Part shown: positions 11,529 to 22,880 of the stretch, one piece after another | How positions within the stretch are numbered: position 1 is the first letter of the stretch | Layout of the letters: the number at the start of each line of letters is the position of its first letter | The notes under the pieces: generated by a model | The model's input: the letters and a program-made list of their open reading frames with translations, nothing else | The model's database searches: none | What the model was told of the DNA's origin: nothing | Assembly (NCBI RefSeq): GCF_964204645.1 | Contig: NC_134036.1 | Span: 8,232,704 to 8,296,703 of the forward strand | Direction: 5' to 3' | DNA length: 64,000 nt | Source: Tubulanus polymorphus | Lineage: Eukaryota; Nemertea; Palaeonemertea; Tubulaniformes; Tubulanidae | Position numbers and translations under genes: made by a program

Positions 11529-11900
11529 ATGGAGAGTAAACAAATATACAGTGAATTCTTAAATGGAATTAAAGATACTACAAATGTAAAATCTGTAGAT
11601 TATAAATTTAAGAAGTTAACACAATTAACAATTCATAAGAAATATTTAATTACAAATATTGATATAGTTACTAACAAATACGGAGACAAATAAGTTATCC
11701 ACTTAGGATATGAGGGATTAAAAGGAAATAAATATAAATTCAGAACATATTTACCGGATAGATTTCATAGATTGTCAAGTGAAGATTTAGAAGAATTATG
11801 TTCAGGTGATTTCTATTTAATATATAAGGGTAAAAATGAAAAAGGGCACCATGAAATAGATTTCGAATTATATGAAATCAATCTCTTTTTACTGCAGTAA
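11529..11900 (+). pseudogene. relic of the Polinton left-end gene
   Basis: A 123-codon frame starts at ATG 11529 and is interrupted by one TAA at 11691-11693. It is clearly related to the 108-residue gene at 20452-20778 of the intact element. Both share a K-Y-G-(E/D)-K block, a (F/Y)LPD(K/R) block, an (S)xE(D/E)L block and a C-terminal GKNE-x-GHH. The AT-rich composition matches the element and not the flanks. The usual ATAAATG start signal is absent: the bases before the ATG are GATATTGAA. No other element genes adjoin it, so this is a fragment of an older, related Polinton. Confidence 0.7.
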
Positions 11901-13130
11901 TAAAATCTAGGTTCCTTTCGTATGTTGACTATATCGGTTGTCGTTTTCATTGTTTTATGATTTTGTTTAATCGTTTTCGTTATTTCAGCAGCGCATACCG
12001 ACCTTAGTTGAGAGTGCGTGATCAGTCTTGAAATTGGTATTCATGCGCGGCAAAGTGATGCCGACAATTCAATTCATTATTTATTGACACAATTAAAATT
12101 TCACAATCAAACATTTACTTTCACGTTTTTGAAAAATTATATTAATTTTCTTTTACTTTCATTGGGTGCTTGCGTTAGTGGCTATTTGAAAAATCTCTGT
12201 ATGAACATTTATATTTTTCAGTTTTAATATCTAATAAAACTTAAAACCGCCTTTCTGTAAAATAAATTCTGAATTGAATTGAAGACTGGTTCCCTGTCTC
12301 TTCAAAGAGCCAGGGGCAGGAGTCTATGGTGACAATAAACATTATCGGGAGATCGTACTGGATTGTCATTTGAAGGAAATGCAACTTGTTTAATGTCTTT
12401 ATTATTTTAAAAAGAAAAATCATGGCTCCTATCTATTTTCGTGTTCGCTTCTCTTCACCTGAAGTCTTTCAAGTTAGTCACGTTTTTTTCTTTCAGCTAT
12501 AAATTTTTCTATGCAAAATCATTTCAACACAATCCCATTAGTAATCTAGGAATCAGTTATCAACATGATGATAGATTCCGTTGAGACACTACAATATTCA
12601 AATAAAAACTACCCAAAAGAGCTACAATAAAACCATTCCGATTCCCAGTCAACATGTGTAACATTTCATGTAACGATGTAAGACAACACCGATCTCTTAG
12701 CTTTATTAATTAATCAGTTCAAAGTTCGATTAATTCTGCTACAGAAATACAAAACCACCAAGCAAGCTTTCAGTGCAACCATGTCAGCAAGCCCATTTTT
12801 AGAATTGCTTTCTTGTTACCCATTTCTTTGTTTGTATCTGTATCCTTCAAGTTTTACCTCTAACGGCATTCTTTTCCGAACAGCAACAAATTCAAACTAA
12901 TACACATTATACCAACCACTATACAGGAAAGATGGGATGTACAATATGACTAATGTATATAATGAGGATGTTAATATTAATTAATATATTATACAGGTGT
13001 ATTACCGTTCATTACAATGTTTCTGCTGTTGACAGTCGGATCATTCATTTTCAAGAACACTTTACGCAGATTTGGCACTGATTGTTCCGTCTATTATCTA
13101 TCCACTAGACTATTATCCATCATCAAACTG
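11901..13130. other. intergenic, nothing recognised
   Basis: AT-rich non-coding DNA. No gene or clear repeat can be supported. Confidence 0.35.
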
Positions 13131-13133
13131 TTC

Positions 13134-13250
13134 CCTCAGTCATCTCCCCTACAGACTGATTGTAATGTACCCTCAGTCATCTCCCCCTAAAGACGGATTA
13201 TTCTGTACTCTCAGTCATCGCCCCTTATAGACTGATGTTCCCTTAATCAT
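13134..13250. repeat. short minisatellite, about 3 units
   Basis: Three to four imperfect units built on CTCAGTCATCTCCCC followed by AGACTGATT, about 38 bp each. Confidence 0.6.
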
Positions 13251-16200
13251 ATCCCATTGCAGACCGACGTTTTTTATGTCGAGGCACGTTATTGGTAGTT
13301 TGTTGAATGATGCGTTTCTTGAGGCGGTAATTTTCCATTGTAGCTGACGGAAAAGTCTCGCGCTCTCCATGCATGCACTGGTAGAACGACGGTAATGTCC
13401 AAGCTTACCTTGCATCACTACGAAGGATTTCGACTATGTTTTAGTTACGCAGTTGTGTAATATATGGCGACTATGTTGCCTCCTCCTTGAGGTCATGCTG
13501 CGGTCGGTGTTTGTGTTGGGCGGATCTGTGTCTCTACTTGCCCATGGCAATGGTGCCTCCTTCGCGGTACAGAGAAGATTTGGTGGTTCCTATTTTGGTC
13601 CTTCCGATCATTCTTGCCGCATCGGTGACGACGCAAACAATCTTTCCATGATTTTTTCGGAAGGAATCGACAATTGTTCGCGTCTTCCAGTCCTTTCGGG
13701 CAGCACTTCTTAATTATTTTCATTTTTTTCTGAGTTTTTGGATACGAGACACGAGGTACGATTAGTAGGGGGGGGGGGCACAAGAGGCGCGAACGAGAAC
13801 GGATAATGGCATTTTCATTATAAACGGTGATTAGGTCGCCCTGTAGCTGGTGCCTGTTGCGGTTGTTGCTGTGGTGGAATCGAAGCGTCAGATAACATTG
13901 CGAAGACGATCTTCCATGTTTGTATCCGTGGCGTACTCTAAGAAGGCGCTAAGAATAATACGATAAACCACTGCATATATGTACTATACCCAGCTTTTTA
14001 GAGAAAGAAGATTTTCGAACGAACGAACTGTAAAAATTTAGAGGTACTGTAATAAAATTTTTTAGAGGTACTGTAATGAAATTTCTATCATAATACAGGA
14101 TGAATTATTTGACTCACACCTGCTCATAGAATCCGCCGTTAAGTGATAACTTCCCTTTGCCACTTTAGCCCTGAAATTTTTACATGAATTCCTAACATTA
14201 CGCCCAGTTGGGTCCGATGAAAAATCGTACAGAAAACCCTCGCTTGCTCGTCTGTTCGCGCAATCATCGGCAACATTTCAGCCCGTAGAATCACTACGAA
14301 TGATTTCGAGCGACGTTGCAGTTCCACGCAGAAGTGTTAAACAAAACATCTGCGTAACGAATGGTCGCCCACGCAGCAGTGACTCGCGTCCTGTAGATCG
14401 AGGGCAATGTTATTTTCTGCACGAACAATCGTGTATTTCCCTAATTGGAGTGCACGACAGTTAGCCCAATCCCGCTGTATGGTCATACCTTCATAAGCAT
14501 TATAATCAGCATCCTTGTTTGTCCGTTATGTACCTATGCTAAGTTATAAAATGACCGGTTGTCACTATTGCCCCTGCTTATATAACCCTAGCGACTTCTT
14601 CGCACGAGAGCAATCCTGCATATTTCGCAAAAAATAGTTATGTCCCTTGTCTTGTCCTTTTTAATGTTTCTTTCGTTGGAAACGACTATTAGCCTGATAA
14701 TAATTATGTTCAAACTGATACAAACTTACGATGTGCGAGAGGGTACTTGTACACTGTATCTTACTTATGTGCCTCTTGAGGTCATTTCCTCTCTTGTACC
14801 TCCTCCTGCAAACCCTTCACACGTATGCAAACTTTTGGTAGATTGGTGATTGGGCTAAGTGAACTCTACCCACACTTTCCTTCATTCCTGGGATGTCGAT
14901 CGCTTCTTCCGTTGATGTATATGTTTTGCCAAGAAAGAACATTATGTAAGAAGCCATTCCGTACTGTTTTCTTTTATGAACTTAATCAAACATCTACTAC
15001 TGGGCTACTAGCGTGCGCCCCTAGCCTAGTCAGGGCAGGTGAATATCCAAACTCGTGACGAGCTTCGAGCAAATTGGGCAGCTCTGTAGTCCCGAAACCG
15101 CGTTTTTCATCTTCGTACATTCGTTCGCATTTGCATCGTCTGGCGTATGTTTCGCGCGGAGATACCGGGCATATTATGTTTTCGCTCTGCGCAGACCAGA
15201 CACAGTTTTTTTGTACGCGTCCGTTTTCGATTGCCTGATGTCGATGCGATGCAGGTAATAATTAATCCACCCGCATCACCCTTATGATACTTGTCGCCTA
15301 TTTGTTAGCCAAACCGATCTTGGAAAACCAAGGCTCTTTGTATATTAATCGAATATCTCTCTCTCATATTATCAAGAACCAAAATTCTAAAGAATGGTTA
15401 GTTAGCTCATATAAATGGCTCTTCTAGTAATCCTCTTTTAAGAACGTACAGATTATTTAAAACAAATTGTGCCATGAAAAATTATTCAATATCTGATAAT
15501 ATAGTTATTTATGCAGGCGGGAATTTACTAAAAGAAGAGTCAGTTCTCACGAGCTATCTATAGACAAGGTATAAATTTTTCGCCTGAGGCCTGAGGAAGC
15601 GGTTGCAAATACAAAATACACATTCATTTATCAGTCAAAGAATATAGTATTAGAATACACAACTTCGAGCTATACAATAAGTTCATTCCGTGAAGTTAAA
15701 AAAGAATAGTTTTCCTTCAACTCTCTACACAATTACTTAATTAATAGTTTTAGACAGAATATCTAAAATATTTAATTATTTAATGAATTCATACCAGGAT
15801 GATAGATTTAATAACGTGACGTTGACGGCGTCGTCACAAACGGTACCATCACTCCCCATTACTATACTGGCTGTCACTGGTCTCTCTCTGGCAAGCAATC
15901 ATTCTTTATCGGTGCAGTGGGTAGGTATTTTCAACTGACTTTGTTCTTCTTTGACATGAACATAAATAAACCGCGGTTGAATCCACGAAGTATTGATATC
16001 CACGAACGAGACTATTACTATTATAGAATGTTTAAAAGGAACTGCTTTTAATAACAGTATGAATAAGCTTACTTCACAAACAAGGAAGTACATTTCTAAC
16101 TTGTGAACGGAAGAACCCCAGTTATTCACAGTAACCTGTGATTTGGATATTTTCGGAGCCTTCCTTCTTTATTTCATTATGAAATGACGTCACAAACTTT

Positions 16201-17258
16201 CAAATTCGCGCCAGTATGCGCGCCATGATTGATGATTGCTATTTCCACCGGTGTTATCTTTAAGTAACTTCAAGTTTAAAATAGGAAGCACAGCACACCC
16301 ATAGAAACTACGCGCAGCAAGAGACTGTTATATTATTACCAGAGTTTAACATTTCGTTTCAAAGTTTTTAGTAGTCAAATCTAAAAGAAGATGATTTTTA
16401 TGTGACGAAACTCAGTGGAAAATATGTTTAAATAATAATCAGCAGGAATCCAATAGTTTTTCTGCCGAGGCAGCAGAAACCCTGATAATAATAATAATAA
16501 TGATAATAATAATGATAATCAGCAGAATTACTATAGGGTTTCTGCGAAAGCAGCAGAAACCCTGATAAGTAAATCGCACTTGGGGTTTAAGTGCAACAGA
16601 AATAATATGTTTAAATCTGTTCAACGATGCTGCGGCACACTGTGGTACATGCCCCATAATGGCGCCTGGTGAAACTGAAAACATACCCAACTGCCGAAGA
16701 TAATATTATGCGCTCTGATTCAGGAAGCCAAAAACTAGAATCGAATAGATTTACTAAACTAGATATTTTTACACATATTCGCAACACAGTTAGGTTTGAA
16801 AGAGGAAGTTTATTCCGTTTTTGTTTGTCTGCTTTTACTATGAAAGTTACCATTTTACGATCACATTCCGACGAGAGCGCGCGTCCAGCAGTGTAAGAGA
16901 ACGATGTATTCAAATTGAATCAAATTGAACCGAACGAATTGGCATTTCTGTTTGTTTTTACCGTTTTACCTCGTATCTATTGGATTGTTTGAAAACACGA
17001 ACTCGACAGGCTCTCGTGCCCGCGCGCGGGTGGCGGGAAACCCGGGGTACTTGTAAATAGACATTCCGGAACATTGCGGAACATATTTAGCAACTTACTT
17101 CTTATTCTTATTTATGCAGAAGACTTATATTACGAATTGGACAATAAACTTTCTCAGTTCATCGTTCTAAAGCCGTATAGACCGTAGGGAGACTATTGTC
17201 TACTAGTTAACTGGATACTCATTTACCGACTTAGGAAGTGAACTCGTATTCGAATCCG
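13251..17258. other. intergenic with simple repeats
   Basis: Contains a G-run near 13770, an ATA/ATG trinucleotide run at about 16484-16520 flanked by inverted GTTTCTGC/GCAGAAAC stretches, and otherwise unique DNA. Several frames open by chance, but none has a recognisable domain or splice context. The end of the segment is the likely promoter and 5' UTR of the signal-peptide exon at 17259. Confidence 0.35.
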
Positions 17259-17328
17259 ATGGCCACCGAAGTCTTACTAGTGCTAGTTTTGGTTTTAGTC
17301 GTATATTTTGGTTCAATCCGCGTAAAAG
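17259..17328 (+). CDS. signal-peptide exon, probable first exon of the EGF/lectin/FN3 gene
   Basis: ATG at 17259 opens 23 codons beginning MATEVLLVLVLVLVVYFG, a strongly hydrophobic secretion signal. It ends in phase 1 before GTACGT (donor 17329). The next in-phase extracellular exon on this strand that I can find is the EGF-like exon at 40733, also entered in phase 1, which would give a 23.4-kb intron. The Polinton (20367-37548) would then lie inside intron 1. The joining is inferred from phase and order only. An alternative is that this exon belongs to a gene whose second exon I have missed. Confidence 0.5.
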
Positions 17329-18349
17329 GTACGTTCAGTTGTAATACATAAAATGTGTGTTGTTCATTTTGTTTCTTTGATTTTTTGATGGGTTTCGTCA
17401 ATAGAGGAACCCATCAAAACTATTTTTAAGTAATTAAAGATGGTTAAAAGTGTCATCAATTGAACTCATTTTATGCCCTTACGTTAGCAATCGCCCGATT
17501 ATCAGTGTTTAGTTTGCAACACTGATGATTTTGATATTGTTTATACTTAGTATTACGCTTAGGCCTGAATTGCTTTACATTAAAAGATGTATCATATCAT
17601 AAAACAATTGAAAGCCACATTCAGTTGATGAACTTGATTTCAACAGTCACCGGCCGGCCTGGTTTAATATGCACTGCCCTAAAATTAGAAAAACTTATGT
17701 ATAGAAGCTTCTGATATAGTTACTGTCCCGAATCGCAGTTCATGCTGAAGTTGTATTATGTCATTGTCTCACGGGATCAAAATTGTCAAGTCCAAAATTC
17801 CCATTATTAATGTTGCGTAACTGTCTAATTTCCGCTGGTGAATATTGTTTTCCTGTTCCACTTGGTCAATCGTTAGACTAGCTATAGGCCCTCATGGTAC
17901 AGCTAGCAGTTGGCCGTGAGGAGCAGTCTGTGAACAGCTTCAAAACACTGTGTGTTGAATCATGGATGTGAAGCTTGTACCCCATGTACTGCATGGCCAA
18001 ATCTACTTGGCCTATGTCGTGGGTTCTTGGCGATTGTGCCGAGAGCAGACTGTGTCGAGTGGTCATGGTAAGTATAAATACTGACGTTTTACCTTGAAAG
18101 TATGGATAGAAAATGCACCGCATCAACGCAGATTCACTTTTCAAGTTCAAAGTCAATACCGAAACCCATCATGGAAAGTTTCTTTCTGGTTAAATGATTA
18201 AACCACAAAAATGAAGGATCAGGTTTTAGTTTTTTTTTAATCGCCAACGAAAGAGTCTTAAAGAACGCTATGATTTTTGATAGAAAAACAAGTGCTCCAG
18301 TGATCAGTGGAACGTTAAGTTGCGAAATTGAGGTAATTAAGATTTGAGG

Positions 18350-18600
18350 ATTGTGTTGAAGTTATTGAGAATGGAAAGGTCTTTGTATTATTGAATAACT
18401 GATCGTAATTATACTGAATCGTTGAAGTTATTGAGAATGAGAGGGTCGCTATTAGTAACTAGTTATCATTTTGCTAAATCGTTGAAATTATTGAGTTTAG
18501 AATGAAAATGTCGTCATAAGTAGCTTATCGTGAGTTTTACTGAATCGCTGAATTCATCGAAAATGAAAAGGCCTCTTCATTTTGTGCAATCTTTATTTTA
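18350..18600. repeat. diverged tandem repeat, about 4 units of 60-70 bp
   Basis: Units share GAATCGTTGAAGTTATTGAGAATG followed by a variable half; copies begin near 18353, 18415, 18475 and 18540. It is old and diverged. Confidence 0.5.
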
Positions 18601-19339
18601 TCGAAATATTTGAAAGAAGTTCATACATGATACGAGGTGCGTACCGTGAATTGTATTTATCGGGTTATCCCAATTTTTTGCCATTTTCATGAATTCAACG
18701 TCGCCCAAGTGTGCTTTCGTGTGCTTTTCAGAACCGACACTTTCATTCTTAATTGCGTGCGCACGTCTTCACAAACAACATTACGAAACCGGCTTTCAAA
18801 GTGGATTTTATTAAAGTATTTTATCAATGGTGTTATTAAGTGACCAGGTCGGATAAATCATGCCGAAAATTTCCCAAGTATGAAAAATGGCTAATCCAGC
18901 CTGCCGTGGGTAAATAAAACTGGATTTGAGTTCGTATTAATCATTTATCGTGAATGAAATTCTTGTGGAAATTAAACGGAGAGACGGCAAAGAAAATTCA
19001 TTTATCTATTGGTGTATCAGTTTTCCGTGGCGCATTCCATTTTAGGAAACACTTTGGTTTACCACGCGTTCTCACGCTCAGGGCCACGGAAGGAATTCAA
19101 TGTTTAGCTGTACTTTCGACTGTTGGTCGGGCCATTTTACATAGAACGCCGACGCCCACTCCAACTCAGAGACTATTCGCTTATAGTTCCATGGTATTTG
19201 GTACGGCAATATGGCCATATATCACTTGAAAACATTAACCAAATTGAGGTGTGCGTTCAAAAAGATTGAGAGAAATATCTTAAAACAAACTCGACCCCAG
19301 ACAAATAAAATGAATAGACTTAGATAGATAGGGAGGAAC

Positions 19340-19440
19340 GCGACAGAGTCAGGCGATGCCATCAGGTTCAAATACCTGCGAGGGAGGAACGTGGCAGAGT
19401 GTCGCGATGCCATCAGGTTCGAATCCCTGCAAAGAAGGAT
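19340..19440 (+). mobile_element. two tandem SINE-head fragments
   Basis: The core GATGCCATCAGGTTCRAATMCCTGC occurs twice (about 19354 and 19410), each followed by GGGAGGAACG or a similar string. It is the B-box half of the SINE seen at 6975-7140. Confidence 0.5.
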
Positions 19441-19946
19441 CTTCACTCGAACGATATACGATATTTTCCGACAATACAAAAGAAAAAAACAGTCCAAAAG
19501 TCTTCCCACGAGCTAATATTTGATTCAGCATTGATTTGATATATATTTATATCGTATAAATTCGATGTATTAATTCGATTCCGAACTGGGCTCAAGTCCG
19601 ATATACGTCGAAATAGAGCGTTATGCTTAAAGTCAACTGAGTAAATCGGCTGTTTATCTGTAATTGTGGTCGGCAGGTAGACACTATATGCAATACGTCG
19701 TGAACTGTCGATGTGAGCATTCCTTTACTTTTGCACTGTATAGTGTATCCAGGAAGAAAGACACTAAATATTTGGATGGATATATGAAAGCTGTGGGTAC
19801 TGGAGTGTGTAATGGGTAGTGTAGTGTGACCTGTGTGCATTTGTGGCCAACACCAAACATTGTTCATTGGGGTTTGGTCCAGGACTCACGAGATTTTCAA
19901 CAACACGGAAGTAACGTGTAATAAATGATGACTTGAATTGCGTGAC

Positions 19947-20366
19947 TACCTACCACCCCTCACTATTGTTGGAAAACTAAATGTTCCGCACTGACTAAAA
20001 ATTAGTAATAACATTTTAGAAATGGCCAGAATTTTAACTTAGGTTCTATCTCATTTTTATTTTACAATTGCGATTGGTATAATTTTTTTTTTAAACGGCC
20101 GTTAAGGCTTCATGTTTCGTCTGCAATTCACTGCAAATAGTTACGCAACTACGCACATTTCAGTGTTTTTGGCAGCTGTACACTCAATGGACACCGTTCG
20201 TGACTAGCTTCACTGCGGAATTATCATTAATTAACATGGCCATATCACATCATCAACTTATATTGTGCATTAAAACACTAACAGCCGAAATAATTGAAAT
20301 GCACACACGATTTCTATCATTGAAAATTGAGAGAGTGACCATGTTTGTGTTCTGCTGCTTCGCGTA
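19947..20366 (+). repeat. dispersed repeat, copy B left part (split by the Polinton)
   Basis: Matches copy A at 10645-11055 nearly base for base. It is cut after CTTCGCGTA, and its right part resumes at 37549. Confidence 0.85.
20361..20366 (+). repeat. Polinton 6-bp target-site duplication, left
   Basis: CGCGTA immediately before the left TIR, repeated at 37549-37554 after the right TIR. The paralogous empty site carries it once. Confidence 0.95.
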
Positions 20367-20456
20367 AGTAATTAGAAAAGTGGGGTTTCATACCAGAGGG
20401 CGAGAGGGCGAGACACCACTCATCACCACAAGTAATTTTTTTTCCTAATAAATGGG
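20367..20456 (+). repeat. Polinton left terminal inverted repeat (90 bp)
   Basis: Identical, inverted, to 37459-37548. It contains a GAGGGCGA doublet (about 20396-20411). At its inner edge lies TAAT(8)CCTAATAA followed by the ATG and next two bases of the left-end gene, so promoter and start codon are inside the repeat. Confidence 0.97.
20431..20451 (+). promoter_or_regulatory. TIR-borne start signal TAAT(8)…AATAAATG
   Basis: A T-run followed five to ten bases later by (A)ATAAATG, the same signal found before nearly every gene of this element. It resembles the T-rich plus TAAATG late promoters of poxviruses. Function is inferred. Confidence 0.6.
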
Positions 20457-20778
20457 AGATAGAAAAGCATTCTTAGCAACAATAAATAACAGAATAAAAC
20501 CAGCAAAAAAACAATTTGAAATAAAAAAGTTAGTTGATGTTACAAAAGAAATTGAACATAAGATATTGAAATTAGAAAAGATAAAAACTAAATATGGAGA
20601 GAAAGTATCAGCTAATTTAAGCTACTGTAATGTTAGTACATCACGAGAATTTAAAGTGTTTTTACCCGATAAATGGGTTTCATTGAGTATGGAGGAATTG
20701 AAAGATTTAATAGGATTTAAAATAATATATCATGGGAAAAATGAAGACGGTCATCATGATTTAGAAATTGTTGATTAA
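20452..20778 (+). CDS. Polinton left-end protein, 108 aa, unknown function
   Basis: The start at 20452 is fixed by the element-wide AATAAATG signal within the TIR. The protein is basic at the N-terminus (KPAKKQFEIKK) and has no membrane segment. The C-terminal half holds FLPDKW, a helix SMEELKDLIG and GKNEDGHHDLEI. A relic with the same blocks is at 11529-11900, so this is a conserved gene of the family and not a chance frame. I do not recognise a domain. It is one of only two genes transcribed rightwards and is separated from the rest of the element by a 1-kb non-coding stretch. Confidence 0.8.
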   Translation: MGDRKAFLATINNRIKPAKKQFEIKKLVDVTKEIEHKILKLEKIKTKYGEKVSANLSYCNVSTSREFKVFLPDKWVSLSMEELKDLIGFKIIYHGKNEDGHHDLEIVD

Positions 20779-21783
20779 ATAAAAAATAAAAATAATGAAT
20801 ATCTAGAATCCAAAATGACCTTAGTCGTTTTATAAACAACTACAATCATACAGTACATCTGTTACATGTTATTATAAGAGAGTGCTTCATTTGAATATTG
20901 ATCAATCAAACAGGTGTTGCACAACGTTGTTGTTATATAATAAGCACGTAGTACATACAACACACACAAACCAGTTAGCTGGTATTGAATTACTGCGTTT
21001 TCATTGGTTTCTGAAAACGAGGTTTATTTAAATTAGCTCGGCCGTGACGATAGGAGGATAGTCATCATTCTCTCGTGATTAAAAGGAATATTTCAATGTT
21101 TTTACGGTAAGTTTTAGCAAAACCACCCGACTTGACTCACAGAGTTTTTAGGGGATAAGCATCCCGTTATTGAGAGGCGCCACGAGATACCTATCCCCAA
21201 GCATTTCTACTTACACCCCTGTGACCCACACCTCACCAATTCTCCTTCAATGGTTGACAGGAAACACATTATATTAAAGGCGCCTAATGCATTTCCTATC
21301 AACCCCTTACCCCCGAAAGGAGGATCGAAAGTCGAAACTGAAGGAGAACCACGGAGGGTGGACAAAGGTGCATTTTCGAAATGCCCCTGCAAGCCAAGCC
21401 CGGCGGCACTCCAGTGGTTGAATGAATTGCCTTATATACTTAGCTAAAACACCTAAGTAAATGTTGTTGGTGCTAAAAAAATATGTGAAATTTGAAATTA
21501 TAAATTATTCCGAATGAAAAGAATGTAAGAATGAAAACTGAAAAATGAATTATGTATTTTCAACTTAATTATGATATAATTTTTAATCAAATTAGTAATC
21601 AATTACTATGTTAATTGATTAACAAATTCAAATTCAAATATTCAAATAAAAACAAAATAAATTAATAAATATAATGAATATCTAGAATCCGAAATGACTT
21701 ATCTGGACAATTTAATTGCTCCGCATAGATAGACAAAAGTAGTGAGATATTCAATTATTTTTTTTTGCTTTTTTTCTAAAATA
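20779..21783. other. Polinton non-coding region with GC-richer island
   Basis: A 25-bp repeat (AATGAATATCTAGAATCC followed by RAAATGA) occurs at about 20794-20818 and again at about 21674-21698. Between these copies, 21030-21440 is clearly GC-richer than the rest of the element and contains short hairpins (for example GGGGATA…TATCCCC around 21151-21197). Open frames there on both strands are short and look unreal. It could be an inserted element, a promoter region, a structured RNA or a replication/packaging region. Confidence 0.5.
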
Positions 21784-22152
21784 TTAATCCATTTTTTTTA
21801 TTATCAATTTTGGAATTTCAGAAGTATTTTCATTTTTGATAGCAGTTGTTTCAGAATTACTAATATCATGAATTTTATTTGATTTCTTATACCAATTACA
21901 CCCAATCAAAATGAATACAATTACAAATCCAACTGTAAAATATAAATATTTATCAAATATTCTATTATCAGAAGGAGTAGAAATAACAATATTTTCACCA
22001 TTTTTATTAACATTTCTATTACTTATTTTTTCTTTTACAGCTTTTTTATATTCTTGTGATTTAATTCCTAATTGCCGAGACCATTCAATTTGTTTCTGAG
22101 TTCTCGGTTTTTTCTTCACAGTTAATTCCTTCACTTTTTTCACTTCGCTCAT
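21784..22152 (-). CDS. small single-pass membrane protein, 122 aa
   Basis: Starts at 22152 in TATAATAAATG, overlapping the end of the upstream gene (stop at 22085) by 68 bases in another frame. N-terminus is lysine/arginine-rich (KKKPRTQKQIEWSRQLG). One transmembrane helix lies at about residues 69-87 (YFTVGFVIVFILIGC), followed by a short polar tail. The pattern of basic head plus one helix recurs among small Polinton proteins, but I do not know its function; a virion membrane or minor structural role is possible. Confidence 0.75.
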   Translation of the reverse strand: MSEVKKVKELTVKKKPRTQKQIEWSRQLGIKSQEYKKAVKEKISNRNVNKNGENIVISTPSDNRIFDKYLYFTVGFVIVFILIGCNWYKKSNKIHDISNSETTAIKNENTSEIPKLIIKKMD

Positions 22153-22690
22153 TTATTATAGAAATATTTTTACTTTCAATATTTGAAAATGTTATAACTC
22201 CAGTTGATAATAATGTCATAAATCCACCTAATTGAAATGATAAATATCCAATCCATTTATTTAATTCAGTCATAACTAAATAATCATTTTTTAAATCGAA
22301 ATATAATCTATTTTCATCTTCAATTGGTAGTATATAATTACATAATTTACTATAACCTTTTACTACATTTTCTGATATCGCGTCATTAATTCTAGCTGTT
22401 CTCGCGGCTTCATAAATCTTAAATAATCTAATAATTTCATCTGATTTCATTGTGTCTAATTCATTATAAGTTAAATTTTTACTGACAAAATTTTTACATT
22501 TTCCAGATGCTATTAATATTTCTAATTGATGTTTACAATAAAGATAATATTCATAATTATTATTTGTTGTAACATTATTTAAAGCACCATCATCTGGAAT
22601 TAATTTTGTTTCTGTTATTCCTAAATCATCTAAAGTTTTTTCAATTGGAACATCACCATTTTTAGATTTTATTTTCTTTTCACCTACCAT
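22085..22690 (-). CDS. Polinton-associated protein, 201 aa, unknown
   Basis: The start at 22690 is fixed by TAATTTTTTTGTTATATAAATG. Mostly helical and polar, with a hydrophobic segment at about residues 145-168 (GYLSFQLGGFMTLLSTGVITF) and an acidic C-terminus. It lies between the ATPase and the 122-residue membrane protein in the leftward gene block. I recognise no domain. The region just upstream (22726-22880) is a CTAGTTG repeat array. Confidence 0.75.
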   Translation of the reverse strand: MVGEKKIKSKNGDVPIEKTLDDLGITETKLIPDDGALNNVTTNNNYEYYLYCKHQLEILIASGKCKNFVSKNLTYNELDTMKSDEIIRLFKIYEAARTARINDAISENVVKGYSKLCNYILPIEDENRLYFDLKNDYLVMTELNKWIGYLSFQLGGFMTLLSTGVITFSNIESKNISIINERSEKSEGINCEEKTENSETN

Positions 22691-22725
22691 TTATATAACA
22701 AAAAAATTAATTGTGTGATGTTGCA

Positions 22726-22880
22726 ACTAGAATTTAACTAGAATGTAACTAGAATTCAACTAGATTAACAAGCTAGTTGAAATATTGTTAAATCTAGTTG
22801 ATTTTTGTTTCAACTACTAACAACTAGAATTCAACTAGAATGTAACTAGAATTCAATTAGATTAACAAGCTAGTTGAATT
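22726..22880. repeat. CAACTAG/CTAGTTG array between two Polinton genes
   Basis: Two near-identical ~57-bp units (about 22726-22782 and 22822-22878), each with four AACTAGAAT/T half-sites and a terminal inverted AAGCTAGTTGAA. A further CTAGTTG and CAACTA lie between them. Direct and inverted copies of one heptamer in a compact genome suggest a protein-binding or origin-like site. Confidence 0.7.

Larger units (their letters stand above)
17329..19940. other. intron or intergenic sequence before the Polinton
   Basis: Contains a diverged tandem repeat (18350-18600) and SINE-like heads (19340-19440). The rest is unique AT-rich sequence with no recognisable exon. Confidence 0.35.

Noticed and set aside
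13453-13783. Overlapping 86- and 96-residue frames on opposite strands
   Set aside because: No domain, splice context or conservation signal; likely chance openings in GC-richer DNA.
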